Both the position numbers and the translations under genes were made by a program. A DNA stretch of 64,000 nucleotides, from positions 788,373,390 through 788,437,389 of the forward strand of contig CM048745.1 in NCBI GenBank assembly GCA_026315105.1, written 5' to 3'. The notes below the pieces were generated by a model, which did not search any database, was not told where the DNA came from, and was given only the letters and a program-made list of their open reading frames with translations. Source of the DNA: Locusta migratoria. Its lineage: Eukaryota > Arthropoda > Insecta > Orthoptera > Acrididae. Positions 1 to 8,690 of this stretch are shown piece by piece; within the stretch, counting starts at the first letter, position 1, and every line of letters begins with the position of its first letter.

Positions 1-1260
1 ATGTAACGGTTGCATCTTCATCGACCTCACGGTTGCATATGACACCATCAAGCTCTAACTCCTAATGCAGACTTTATATGCCACAACTAAATATATTAAT
101 CAAACATCATCAGAAACCTTCACCACAATCGAAGGTTCCTAGGGGAGTTTCAAGAAAAACGAAGCGGATGGAGAAACCAGAGGAATGGCCTGGCACAGGG
201 TAGTGTGTTGGCACCGCTACTCTTCAGTATTTATACCAACGATCTACTCCTCCCCACAGGCACAAATACGTAGACGACGGGGTTATAACAGCACAAGGGA
301 AAACATATGAGGAGGTTGAACTATGTCTGTGTAGGGCCCTAGTAGAGCTAGATACGTATTACCAAAGGAATCAGCTAAAGCCAAACCCAATGAAAACGCG
401 TGTGCTTTCCACCTTCAGAATAACCGGGCCAACAGAAAATTACAGAGTAAATGGAAAGGTGTCCCCCTGGAGCACCACCGCAATCCAAAATATCTGGGTG
501 TAACTCTCTCTAGAGCCCTAACCTGCAAACCACTGCTTGAGTACTAAACTAAAAGTTAGCAGAAGAAATAATATAATTCGCAAGTTGATAAGTTCTAACT
601 GAGGACCCAAACCCACGGTCCTCAAAACCTCCGCACTTGCCCTGTACCACGCTGCTGTCAAGTACGCGTGCCCGATGTGATATAAATCAGGACACGCAAA
701 ACAATTCGATGTCGCCCTCTACGAAACAAGCGGAATCGTTACAGGAAGCTTGAAACCAACCCCTCTAGACAAGGTCCACCATCTGGATGGCATCGCTCCT
801 CCTGCCATCCGCAGGGAGGCAGCAGTTTTCAAAGAAACTAAAATTTGAAGAATCTGAACGCCACCTCCTCCATGGACGCCAACCAGCCCATCAACGATTA
901 AATCAAGACGGAATTTCCTGAGATCAATGGAGTAATAGGAAGGACCTAAAACCAGAGTGGACTTTGGAGACCTCCAATCAACACTGGATGGGTCCTAAAG
1001 AAGAGCCAGCACCAGGCTGTGACGAAAACTGGGAAACCTGGAAGGCACTCAACAGGCTATGAACGGGCACTGAAAGATCAAGAGACACTCTTCACAAATG
1101 GAGGTACTCTGTAGAGTCTATGAATGAGGAGTACCACGAACTACTGTACATATGCTCTCCTGCCCACTTTGTCCCGTTAAAGGTACCGCAGAGGACCTTA
1201 GGGCAGCAAAGCCAAATGCAATTGACGTCGGCCGTTTCTGGGCGAGATATGTTTAGCTTT
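1..1260 (+). pseudogene. Decayed non-LTR retrotransposon, reverse transcriptase C-terminal half
   Basis: Broken reading frames on the plus strand still spell the order of a LINE reverse transcriptase. Seen: FIDLTVAYDTI (about 17-49), SVLAPLLFSIYTNDL (about 202-247), the catalytic box as YVDDG (267-281), then HKY-to-KPNPMKT spacing (through about 400), LGV at about 500 and a C-terminal AIDVGRFWARY (about 1218-1253). Stops and frameshifts occur throughout, so it cannot be functional. The left end lies outside the window. The style resembles Jockey/CR1-group elements of insects; the clade is an inference. It ends against the tail of an oppositely oriented LINE at about 1265. Confidence 0.75.
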
Positions 1261-1264
1261 TAAT

Positions 1265-2090
1265 TCTTAAATTAGATTAGATAACTTTTTCGTTCCATAG
1301 ATTCGTGTTGAGGAGATCCTAGTGGACGTGGAACAAGTCAATTTTACTTATTTATTTATTTATTTTTCAAGTTGATAATATAATAATACTAATACAGGTA
1401 CATACATTTCTTACAAACTGATGATATATTTATACTAATAGTATGAATACAGATACATGCATCATTTGGTTCTATTTAAGAATTCGTCAGTGGAGTAGGA
1501 GTTGGCCACTGAAACGTCTTTTAGGCTCCTCTAAACTGATCTTTATTTGTAGGTATATTTTTTATGGTTGTTGGTAAATGATTGAAAATATGTGCTCCTG
1601 AGTAGTGGACCCCTATTTGAACTAAAGTAAGTGCTTTTAAGTCCTTGCGCAGATCATTTTTGTTCCTAGTTTTGTAGATATGAACTGAGTTGTTTGTTGG
1701 GAAAATAAATATACTGAGAGGCAGTAGTTAATATATCCAATTCTATGAAAAGGCTTTAGAATGTCCGTGAATTTACATCATAAATAATACGTATTACACG
1801 CTTTTGGACTCTGAAAACATTTGCTTGACTTGAAGAGTTACCCGAAAATATTATACCATATGACATTATGGAATGAAAGTAAGCAAAGTATGCAAGATTT
1901 TTTTAATTTTTTTGTCTTCTATGTCGAGGTCTGGTATTCGTATGTGATGTATACCTAGTTTCTGAGCATAAGTTTTAGCTTTTAATTCTGAGTTTGGTAT
2001 TTGTTTGTAATGTGTACATTGTTTATATTTAAAATTCTTTTGGACTAGATATGTTCGGCACTGGACTCCATACTTATCGATTTATTTTTG
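1265..2090 (-). pseudogene. CR1/Jockey-like LINE 3' fragment, inverted
   Basis: Read on the minus strand from about 1895 leftwards, the DNA encodes LAYFAYFHSIMSYGIIF, then VFRVQKRVIRIIYDV, and later TDEFLN. These match the plus-strand LINE at 2095-3621 (LAYYAYFHSLLSYGIIFWG, VFIAQKWVIRIIAGA). Several stops and frameshifts are present. The left end carries a 'ttagattagat' array, the reverse complement of the (TAATC)n tail seen on the plus-strand relative at about 3600, so this is the 3' terminus. The two relatives lie head to head. The part from about 1900 to 2090 is AT-rich and only weakly assignable. Confidence 0.6.
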
Positions 2091-2736
2091 TATTTGTTTA
2101 CTGGTACTGTTATCCCAGCCCAGTTTTATATCCAAAATGTAATGCACTCTGTAAATGTACGCTCTTCAAATTTTGAAAAAACACAGTATATTCAGTTTCA
2201 CACAATAAATGGCATCATACCATTAATTAATATTGACTTCAACCAGAAATCTATAGCTAAGGTAGAGTATTCAAAATTTTTAGGTTTATGCATTGATGAG
2301 GGATTGAATTGGAAGAAACACATTGAAGATCTGCTGAAACCTTTGAGCTCAGCTACTTATGCTATTAGGGTGATTGCAAACTTTGGTGATGTACAACTCA
2401 GTAAACTAGCATACTATGCCTATTTTCATTCTCTGCTTTCTTATGGCATCATATTCTGGGGTAATTCATCATTTACAAAGAAAGTATTCATTGCCCAAAA
2501 GTGGGTTATCAGAATAATTGCTGGAGCCCACCCAAGATCAACCTGCAGACATTTATTTAAGGATCTAGGAATCTTCACAGTAGCTTCACAATATATATAT
2601 TCACTTATGAAATTTGTTATTAACAATCCAACTGAATTCAAAAGTAATAGCAGTGTACATAGCTACAACACTAGGAGAAAGGGTGACCTACACTATTCAA
2701 GGTTAAATTTAGCTCTGTCACAGAAAGGGGTTAATT

Positions 2737-2935
2737 CAAATGTTCAAATGTTTGTAAAGCTTATGGGACTTAACTACGGGGTCATCAGTCCCTAAACTTA
2801 CAAACTACTTATGAACTACTTACGAACTAGGACGGCACAAATATCCATGCCCGAGGGGGGATTCGAACCTCCGACCATAGTGGCCGTGCTGACCGTGACT
2901 GGAGCGCCTCAGTCACCTCGGCCACCGCGACCGGC
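2737..2935 (-). mobile_element. tRNA-derived SINE, 11-bp target duplication
   Basis: On the minus strand it begins GCCGGTCGCGGTGGCCGAGG (A-box TGGCCGAGG), has B-box GGTTCGAATCC, then a body with 'gggactgatgaccccgtagt', and ends 'aaacatttgaacatttga'. Flanked by AGGGGTTAATT at 2726-2736 and 2936-2946. The head is of the Leu/Ser tRNA type. Inserted antisense into the LINE at 2095-3621. Confidence 0.92.
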
Positions 2936-3018
2936 AGGGGTTAATTATTCTGCCACAAATGTCTTTGGTCACTTACCAAGTAGTATCAAAATTCTGACAG
3001 ATAGACAACTAGCGTTTA

Positions 3019-3309
3019 CATATTTTTGGAAACATTTTTGTTTCTATATTATTGGGTAAACAGCACTCTATTTAAATTTGTAAATAAAGAACAGTCTAGA
3101 ATGCACTAATTTATTTCATTCTACTAGTTTCAGTCTTATGTAGACCATCTTCAGGAATTTGTCTCCTTTGAGCAGTGACACACTGGAAGGCTCCCAGCTA
3201 CCTGCCAGCTCCACAACATCAAAGACAAATTCCTGAAGATGGTCTACATAAGACTGAAACTAGTAGAATGAAATAAATTAGTGCATTCTAGACTGTTCTT
3301 TATTTACAA
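3019..3309. mobile_element. Fold-back element with 88-bp inverted arms
   Basis: Arms 3077-3164 and 3223-3310 are exact reverse complements around a 58-bp loop. A 12-bp duplication AACTAGCGTTTA (3007-3018 and 3310-3321) flanks the insert; its first base overlaps the last base of the right arm. The left 58 bp (3019-3076) are not part of the palindrome. Each arm contains a hammerhead-ribozyme-like core. The 12-bp duplication suggests retroposition rather than cut-and-paste. Inference: two inverted Penelope-like termini. Confidence 0.8.
3229..3269 (+). ncRNA. Hammerhead-ribozyme-like core (copy in right arm; mirrored 3118-3158 on minus strand)
   Basis: Order of elements: CTGAAGA (3233-3239, matching CUGANGA), a stem II of GGTCT/AGACT with loop ACATA, then GAAA (3256-3259), a self-complementary ACTAGT, and the cleavage triplet GTA (3263-3265). 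ATTC (3229-3232) can pair with GAAT (3266-3269) as stem I. The exact mirror copy on the minus strand has its CTGAAGA at 3148-3154. Stem II has one wobble pair. Hammerheads in Penelope-like terminal repeats are established knowledge; activity here is untested. Confidence 0.65.
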
Positions 3310-3422
3310 AACTAGCGTTTAAAAATAAATTAAGAGAATTTCTGATTGGCAATTCCTTCTACACATTAGATGAATTTCTAGATAAAAGTTAGTACTTTAG
3401 GGAAAAAAATAAAAATAAGAAA

Positions 3423-3423
<1 letters not shown>

Positions 3424-3489
<66 letters not shown>
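3424..3489. repeat. (TA)n microsatellite
   Basis: An uninterrupted TA run of about 65 bp in the 3' UTR of the LINE ending at 3621. Confidence 0.97.
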
Positions 3490-3495
<6 letters not shown>

Positions 3496-3621
3496 TCAAG
3501 TATTGAGTGTCATGTAATATTATGTATAGACACATTTCATTTAACTGACACGTTCCACATCATTACGAAGTGTCGTATTCATGATCCATGGAACAAGTAT
3601 TAATCTAATCTAATCTAATCT

Positions 3622-3819
3622 GCCGGCCTCGGTGGCCGAGGGGATCGAGGCGCTCCAGCCACGGTCTGCACGGCCACTACGGTTGGGGGTTAGAATCCCC
3701 CCTCGGGCATGGATATTTGTGCCGTCCTTGGTCTTAGCTAGATCATAAGTAGTTTGTAAGCTTAGGGACTGATGACCCCGTAGTTAAGTCCCATAAGTTC
3801 TACAAACATTTGAACATTT
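3622..3819 (+). mobile_element. tRNA-derived SINE inserted in a LINE tail
   Basis: Head GCCGGCCTCGGTGGCCGAGG, B-box region 'gggggttagaatcccccc' (one base off GGTTCGAATCC), body with 'gggactgatgaccccgtagt', end 'aaacatttgaacatttt'. The flanks repeat TAATCTAATCT (3611-3621 and 3820-3830), so the SINE landed inside the (TAATC)n tail of the preceding LINE. Confidence 0.92.
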
Positions 3820-3838
3820 TAATCTAATCTAATGCTGT

Positions 3839-4021
3839 ATCTCGTGGATTCGGGTGTACTGCCGGTGATCCGCGTCTTTCACACACGATATTTCGACACC
3901 GCAACTCGGCGTCTTCATCAGGTGTTCCCTGAGTCTCAGGGAACAAGACGCCGAATTACGGTGTCGAAATATCGTGTGTGAAAGACGCGGATCATCGGCA
4001 ATACACCCGAATCCACGAGAT
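3839..4021. repeat. Fold-back element, 77-bp arms
   Basis: Arms 3839-3915 and 3945-4021 are inverted copies with a few mismatches. The spacer contains a second small hairpin, 'tgttccctga...tcagggaaca'. The left arm plus spacer, read on the minus strand, contains a complete hammerhead-like core; the right-arm equivalent lacks the CTGATGA box. No clear target duplication was seen. Confidence 0.8.
3883..3925 (-). ncRNA. Hammerhead-ribozyme-like core, consensus CTGATGA
   Basis: On the minus strand: CTGATGA (complement of 3915-3921), stem II GACGCC/GGTGTC with a 7-nt loop, GAAA (complement of 3891-3894), then TATC with cleavage triplet ATC. ACAC just upstream of CTGATGA can pair with GTGT after the triplet (stem I). 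All conserved core positions are present. It lies in a fold-back repeat, as do two other cores in this window. Confidence 0.65.
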
Positions 4022-4189
4022 GTCAACGAATCTCCAGGAAAACCTACGAGATTACTTTAACCGCTCTAGTCTGTAAATATGCTGCGTGTTAATGTTAGGG
4101 AAATAATATGTAAATTAATAATTTGGTGATGCTTCTGACACAAATAAATAAAATAAAGTATTCTGGCTGTGTTGTTTGCCATCAAAGTA

Positions 4190-4620
4190 CAACCTGGCGC
4201 TGCGTCGCTTGGCAGCAGGTAGCAGCGCGGCTGTGCGGGCCACCTGCGCGCTCCGCGGCCCCGGCGCCGCAGCCGCGCATATTGACGCCGCCGTCGCCCT
4301 GTCCGCCGGCGGCCTACCTACGTGCCGGCGGGTTCGATTAAAGGCCACTTGGGGCAGATTGCATTCCTCGGACGCGGGCCCCGGGACACAATGCGCCCCC
4401 CCCCCCGCCTACCCCGCCTCACTCCCATTTTGGGGCGGGCGCCGCCACGTGCTGGAGTGAAAATTTGGCACCCGCCCTCCTCCTGCCGCCGAAACGAGAC
4501 GGGGAGTGGACGCGCGAGATGGGCGCGCACAAATTTATTATACCGCCCCACCCTGCCCGAGGGCGCCTATTTGTTCCTCGGCAAGCACCGCAAGCTGGCT
4601 CGCCGTTGCTGCGTTTCGCA
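4190..4620. promoter_or_regulatory. CpG-rich island (candidate promoter-like DNA)
   Basis: About 430 bp with very high GC and many CpG, including runs such as 'ggccccggcgccgcagccgc', inside a strongly AT-rich window. Overlapping open frames on both strands follow from the composition and show no domain. It could be the promoter of an unseen gene, a TE promoter or a TIR remnant; the sequence does not decide. No convincing TATA or initiator was seen. Confidence 0.35.
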
Positions 4621-4708
4621 AAATAGAGTACGCACAGACGGGAATGAGAAACACACAAGCACAGATGTTCACAACTACACTGGGGCGAGAGAACGTAGCA
4701 CGAGAAAG

Positions 4709-4820
4709 TACGAGGTGTGTCCACAAAGTGAGTTCCGTTTGGTTGCATAAAACAAACGTGTACAGATACAGAGGAAATATTTATTGTACAAAAATTAACA
4801 ACTGTTACACCACTTCAAAT
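4709..4820 (-). mobile_element. Mariner-like element, 3' terminus
   Basis: At 4709-4740 the sequence TA-CGAGGTGTGTCCACAAAGTG...GTTCCGTTT matches the ends of the palindromic MITE at 8226-8327 (CGAGGGTTGTCCACAAAGTA...GTTCCGTTT) and faces inward to the right. It is followed by 'ttattgtacaaaaattaaca'. The transposase at 7036-7967 lies on the minus strand with its 3' end leftwards, so 4709-4820 fits as the outer 3' end, separated from it by the nested insert 4820-7030. Confidence 0.6.
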
Positions 4821-7030
4821 TAGAAATTTGTCGGTGATATGCCAATCTAGGACAAGCAAGGAAAACTACTCACAAATCAAGGAGACGAAGTGCAGAGATG
4901 GAAAGAACATTTTCCGTCTCACAGGTGACAAGAAGGTAGCCATTGGTTGCATTCAATGTCCTAACGGATGTAGCAGCAATCAATACTCAAATAATATTTC
5001 ATACAACTGCGCCAAATCCAAGAAAGAAGAAGAAAAATTTTCTTGAAAGATTTAGCACTGTCTCTTATCAAGCCTCAACTAGCGGAAGGAGCTTCTACTC
5101 TTCACTTCTTGCGGACATTGCAGCTTTCCTCGAGAAACGCAAAGATCAACGTGTTAAAAGAACTGAGAAGCCTACCACCAATAAAACAGGTCGGTGTGAC
5201 ATGTGGACGAGCAAGAAACACATCTTGTATCAGAAGGTGTAACTCGTGTTATAGCTTTGTTTGCAAAGGATGGATTCCTATACCAACGGCAGCAATAAAA
5301 TGATATGGAATTTTTCTTATTTGTTAGATCAAACAGAAAATTAGGGATGTAATACAAGTTTATTGTATTGCTGTTTAAATAAACTAAAATTAAACTATGA
5401 CTTAGCTCAAACATGTTCCCCTTGGTAGCATAGTGACAGCTTTTGACTACATGTGTACAAAGTGCGCCGCGCGCCCACTCTTGTGGCGAAAATCGGCGCG
5501 CCTGCTCAGAGTTAACGTAGAGCCGCTATCCAAAGACGAAATTGCCAAAGCAGTCCAACAAATAAAAATAGGAAAAGCTCCAGGCCTGGACAACATCAGT
5601 CCAGAGTTACTTAAAGCAGGTCCCTCTATAACAGCAGAAATTTTGCATCCACTCCTGACAGTCATATGGTTGAATGAAAAAGTACCAGATGATTGGAACA
5701 GAGGTCTGCTCGTCAAGGTCCCCAAGAAAGGAGACCTATCGATTTGTGATAACTGGGGAGGCATCACTCTGCTGTCAATCCCAAGCAAGATCCTCTCGCG
5801 AATAACCCTAAATAGGATAAAAGCACTTGTAGACGTCAAAATAAGAAGAAAACAAGCAGGATTCAGGAAAGGTCGCTCTTGCATTGACCAGATAAGCACC
5901 TTGAGAATAATAGCTGAACATTCATATGAATACCAGTCACCACTTGACATTCTGTTTGTAGACTTTGAAAATGCCTTTTACAGAATAATTAGAACAAAAA
6001 TATGGAGCTCTCCGTAAACGTTTGGGATTCCCAGCAAAATAATTGCTCTTATCAAATGCATATATGAAAACTACACGTACCAGGTTCAACATCAAGGTCT
6101 GATTTCAGATCCAATAGCAGTGTAAACAGCAATTAAGCAAGACTACATGCTCTCATCCATATTATTTAACATGGTACTGAATCTTGTAATGGCGCAATCA
6201 ATAGACAGAGGAATAAAATGAAGAAATGGAACACATCTAGAAGACCAACATTTTGCAGATGAGCATTGCCTTCTACCCCACAACCTCAAGGACTTGAAGG
6301 AAAAACTAGAAGATCTGAAATCTGTAGCAAAGGAAGTCGGTTTGAAAATTAATGCCCAAAAATGGAAAGACTTGCGGGCAAATGATAACACCACCGCAGA
6401 GCTTAAGCTTGAGAGCCAAATAATCGAAAGGGTGGAAAAGTTTTGCTACCTTGGAAGCATGATTACACCATATGGAAGTGCAATATAGGACATTCACAGC
6501 CGGATCAACAATGCCAAAGGCGCTTTTACAACTCTCCGCTCTATCTGGAGATTCAAAGGACCAAATTACGGATATATGAAAGTAATATAAAATCTGTGCT
6601 TCTATATGGATCTGAAACATGGAGAGTGACGAAGCAACTAATACATAAACTGCAGACATTCAACAACAAATGTCTGAGGAATATCCTGGGAATACGGTGG
6701 CCAAATGTCTAACAAAACACTTTGGAAAAGAACAAGCCAGAAGCTAATTGAGCTGCAAATAAGAAACAGGAAGTGGAAATGGTTAGGACATACACTCAGC
6801 AGACATGATGAACGTATTGCGAAGGAAGCACTTCACTACATTCCGCAAGTGCGATGAAGACGAGGCAGGCGCAAAGTGACGTGGAGACGATCAGTTGAAG
6901 TAGAAAGTCAACACCAAGGAATCGTATGGAAAGAAGTGGAATTACTAGCACAAGATAGACCAAGATCGCGATCCTTTGTTGCAGCCCTATGCTTCACATA
7001 AGTAGTTAAAGGAAAATAAATAAATAATAA
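4820..7030 (+). pseudogene. RTE-like non-LTR retrotransposon, decayed, nested in the mariner
   Basis: Pieces in order: DKQGKLLTNQGDEVQRWKEH (about 4852-4911), then after a piggyBac insert EPLSKDEIAKAVQQIKIGKA (about 5520-5580), KVPKKGDLSICDNWGGITLL, AGFRKGRSCIDQ (about 5855-5890), FVDFENAF (about 5956-5980, motif A, D kept), KFCYLGSMI (about 6438-6465) and the C-terminal WKWLGHTLSRH, RRGRRKVTWRRSVE, LLAQDRPRS. The active-site box has decayed to FADEH. Many stops. The tail is A-rich ('gaaaataaataaataataac') and abuts the mariner 3' coding end. Clade by resemblance only. Confidence 0.7.
4915..5511 (+). pseudogene. piggyBac-like transposase C-terminal fragment
   Basis: Reading two frames gives MVAFNVLTDVAAINTQIIF (about 4943-4999), then a frameshift to LALSLIKPQL (about 5049-5078) and a cysteine-rich end CGRARNTSC...CNSCYSFVCKGW (about 5196-5270). 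The last matches the C-terminal zinc-binding domain of piggyBac transposases. The element meets TTAA at 5512-5515, the piggyBac target, preceded by a GC-rich stretch that could be its end. The left part, including the catalytic core, is missing. It interrupts the LINE at 4820-7030. Confidence 0.65.
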
Positions 7031-7035
7031 CAAAT

Positions 7036-7967
7036 AAACTACTTTTCTACATAGCTTCCGAAATTTTGTAGGCACTTGTCATAGCGTGACACAAGTTTTT
7101 GTATGTCTTCTTCATAGGTTGCCGTCTGTGCATTCAACCTTGTGGTAACATATTCTTTCATGTCGTCATCATCGTTGCACTGCTGACCTCCTAGGTCATA
7201 TTTCATGTGTAAGAAGAGATGAAAGTCGCTAGGAACGAGGTCAGGGCTATAAGCAAGATGATCAAACAAGAGTTGTTTGCCCACATTAACCGTGTAAGGT
7301 CGTGCATTATAGGAAAAAAAATATCTTTAGACAGTAATCCTCGGCGCTTCTTCTGCAGTGCACGGCGCAAATTCTTAATGTTCTCGTAGTAACCATGTGC
7401 ATTGATTGTTTGGCCTCTGGTAATAAACCAATCAGCAAAATGCCTTTTCTGTTCCAAAAAACGGCACACATGACTTTCCCAGGTGTCAAGATTTGCTTGG
7501 GCTTAACCTTCACTGGGGATGAAGTGTGCGTCCATTCCACTGATTGCCGTTTTGCTTCAGGGGTGTCGAACGGTACCCAAGTTTCACCCCCTGTGACTAT
7601 CCGAGAAAGAAATCCATAGGCTTCTTCATTGTAGCGTGTCAAAAACTGAAGTGCACTACCCATCCGTTGTTTTTTATGTTGTTCAATAAGAATTTTGGGT
7701 ACCCAACATAAGCAAAGTTCTCGAGTTTCAGTTTTTCAGTAACAGTTTCATGCACCGTGATCGTGAGATTTGCGGATCTTCCATATCAAGTGCTAACTTA
7801 CGATTGTGCTCAATGTTCTCTTCAATTGTGGGAACCAATTTATTAGTATCCACAGACGGGCTCCCACTTCGTTCTTTATCGTGCACCTGATCACGTTCTT
7901 CATTGAACGGTCTGACCAATCTCCTAACCACTGAATCACTCATAGCACTGCCGCGCATGCGGCACAT
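7036..7967 (-). pseudogene. Mariner transposase, frameshifted and N-terminally replaced
   Basis: Minus-strand pieces: AMSDSVVRRLVRPFNEERDQ and KERSGSPSVD (about 7865-7945), EENIEHNRKLALDMEDPQIS, then GSALQFLTRYNEEAYGFLSR, VTGGETW (first catalytic Asp region, G in place of D), EWTHTSSPVKVKPKQ, VMCAVFWNRKGILL, INAHGYYENIKNLRRALQKK, and finally DHLAYSPDLVPSDFHLFLHM (about 7204-7264) with the second and third acidic positions. The end is SRYDKCLQNFGSYVEK. Several frames are needed. The expected N-terminal 40-50 residues are absent: at 7968 the sequence changes to palindrome arm. Confidence 0.85.
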
Positions 7968-8585
7968 GGTTTACCATAATTTTCGTAAGTCACTACAGGT
8001 AAATGGTCTGATGTTTGCTGTCATAGATCACGACCGATTTCCTTCTCCACCTCTGACAAAAACTATCCAAGCGGGTGTTCAATTTCTAACGACCGCGATG
8101 TTGACGGTACATTACATCCCGAGGTTCCTTCCTTCCTTCTTCCGTCTCTTAGAACTGATTGTCAATGGATCATAAACTCTTTGCCCAACCCGAATTATTC
8201 CTGTATGAGACTCGACATTAATATACGAGGGTTGTCCACAAAGTAAGTTCCGTTTCTATTTCTATCCACGGCAGCGCTCTGCCGTGGATAGAAATAGAAA
8301 CGGAACTTACTTTGTGGACAACCCTCGTATATTAATGTCGAGTCACATACAGGAATAATTCGGGTTGGGCAAAGAGTTTATGATCCATTGACAATCAGTT
8401 CTAAGAGACGGAAGAAGGAAGGAAGGAACCTCGGGATGTAATGTACCGTCAACATCGCGGTCGTTAGAAATTGAACACCCGCTTGGATAGTTTTTGTCAG
8501 AGGTGGAGAAGGAAATCGGTCGTGATCTATGACAGCAAACATCAGACCATTTACCTGTAGTGACTTACGAAAATTATGGTAAACC
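7968..8585. repeat. 618-bp near-perfect palindrome (two 309-bp arms)
   Basis: Bases 7968-8276 and 8277-8585 are reverse complements with no net indel. I see only a few mismatches, for example 'tatgagact' against 'tatgtgact', and the central bases 8275/8278. The centre is the 102-bp mariner MITE at 8226-8327. Outside it, each arm is the body of the insect SINE also present at 10024-10240. The right arm continues into that SINE's tRNA-like head (8586-8685); the left arm abuts the mariner coding sequence. The left arm is therefore the likely copied one. Confidence 0.9.
8226..8327. mobile_element. Palindromic mariner-type MITE
   Basis: About 50-bp TIRs, CGAGGGTTGTCCACAAAGTA and onward, flanked by TA on both sides (8224-8225 and 8328-8329). 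The ends match the mariner terminus at 4711-4740. It forms the centre of the larger palindrome. Confidence 0.8.
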
Positions 8586-8690
8586 TAAATCAGGATGTCC
8601 GAACTTGGGCTTGAACCTCTGTCCTCCCGAATGCGAGTCCATTTTGTCACCAATGCGCCACCTCACTCAATGTTTGTAAGAGGTGTTTGA
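8390..8690 (-). mobile_element. tRNA-derived SINE (second family), diverged
   Basis: On the minus strand: head 'gaggtggcgcattgg', 'ggaggacagaggttcaagcc' (B-box), then 'catcctgatttaggtttacc', and a body matching the SINE at 10024-10240 ('gtcactacaggtaaatg' against 'atcactccaggcaaatg'; 'ctaacgaccgcgatgttgac' against 'ctaatgaccaagttgtcgac'). Its body is repeated in inverted form at 7968-8165. Confidence 0.7.

Larger units (their letters stand above)
2095..3621 (+). pseudogene. CR1/Jockey-like LINE 3' fragment with (TAATC)n tail
   Basis: A 235-codon frame (2088-2795) contains the late RT/thumb segment: FLGLCIDEGLNWKKHIEDL (about 2277-2333), YYAYFHSLLSYGIIFWGNS (about 2411-2467), KWVIRIIAGAHPRSTCRHLF and YNTRRKGDLHYSRLNLALSQKG. 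The coding end continues at 2947-3018 and 3310-3390 (LREFLIGNSFYTLDEFLD), so two later insertions split it: a SINE (2737-2935) and a fold-back element (3019-3309). The 3' UTR holds a TA array and ends in (taatc)n at 3600-3621. 5'-truncated: polymerase motifs A to C are absent. Non-autonomous remnant. Confidence 0.75.

Noticed and set aside
2811..3059. 82-codon plus-strand frame with GGFEPPTIVAVLTV
   Set aside because: Translation of an antisense SINE; this peptide recurs wherever this SINE is read in reverse.
4115..4823. Cluster of overlapping open frames on both strands
   Set aside because: They follow from the GC-rich composition of the CpG island and mariner end and have no domain signature.
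4875..4925. Reading of this stretch as piggyBac upstream of RRWP-like sequence
   Set aside because: The frame DKQGKLLTNQGDEVQRWKEH fits a LINE better; the piggyBac match is clear only from about 4930.
5447..5950. 167-codon minus-strand frame
   Set aside because: Antisense shadow of the LINE reverse transcriptase on the plus strand.
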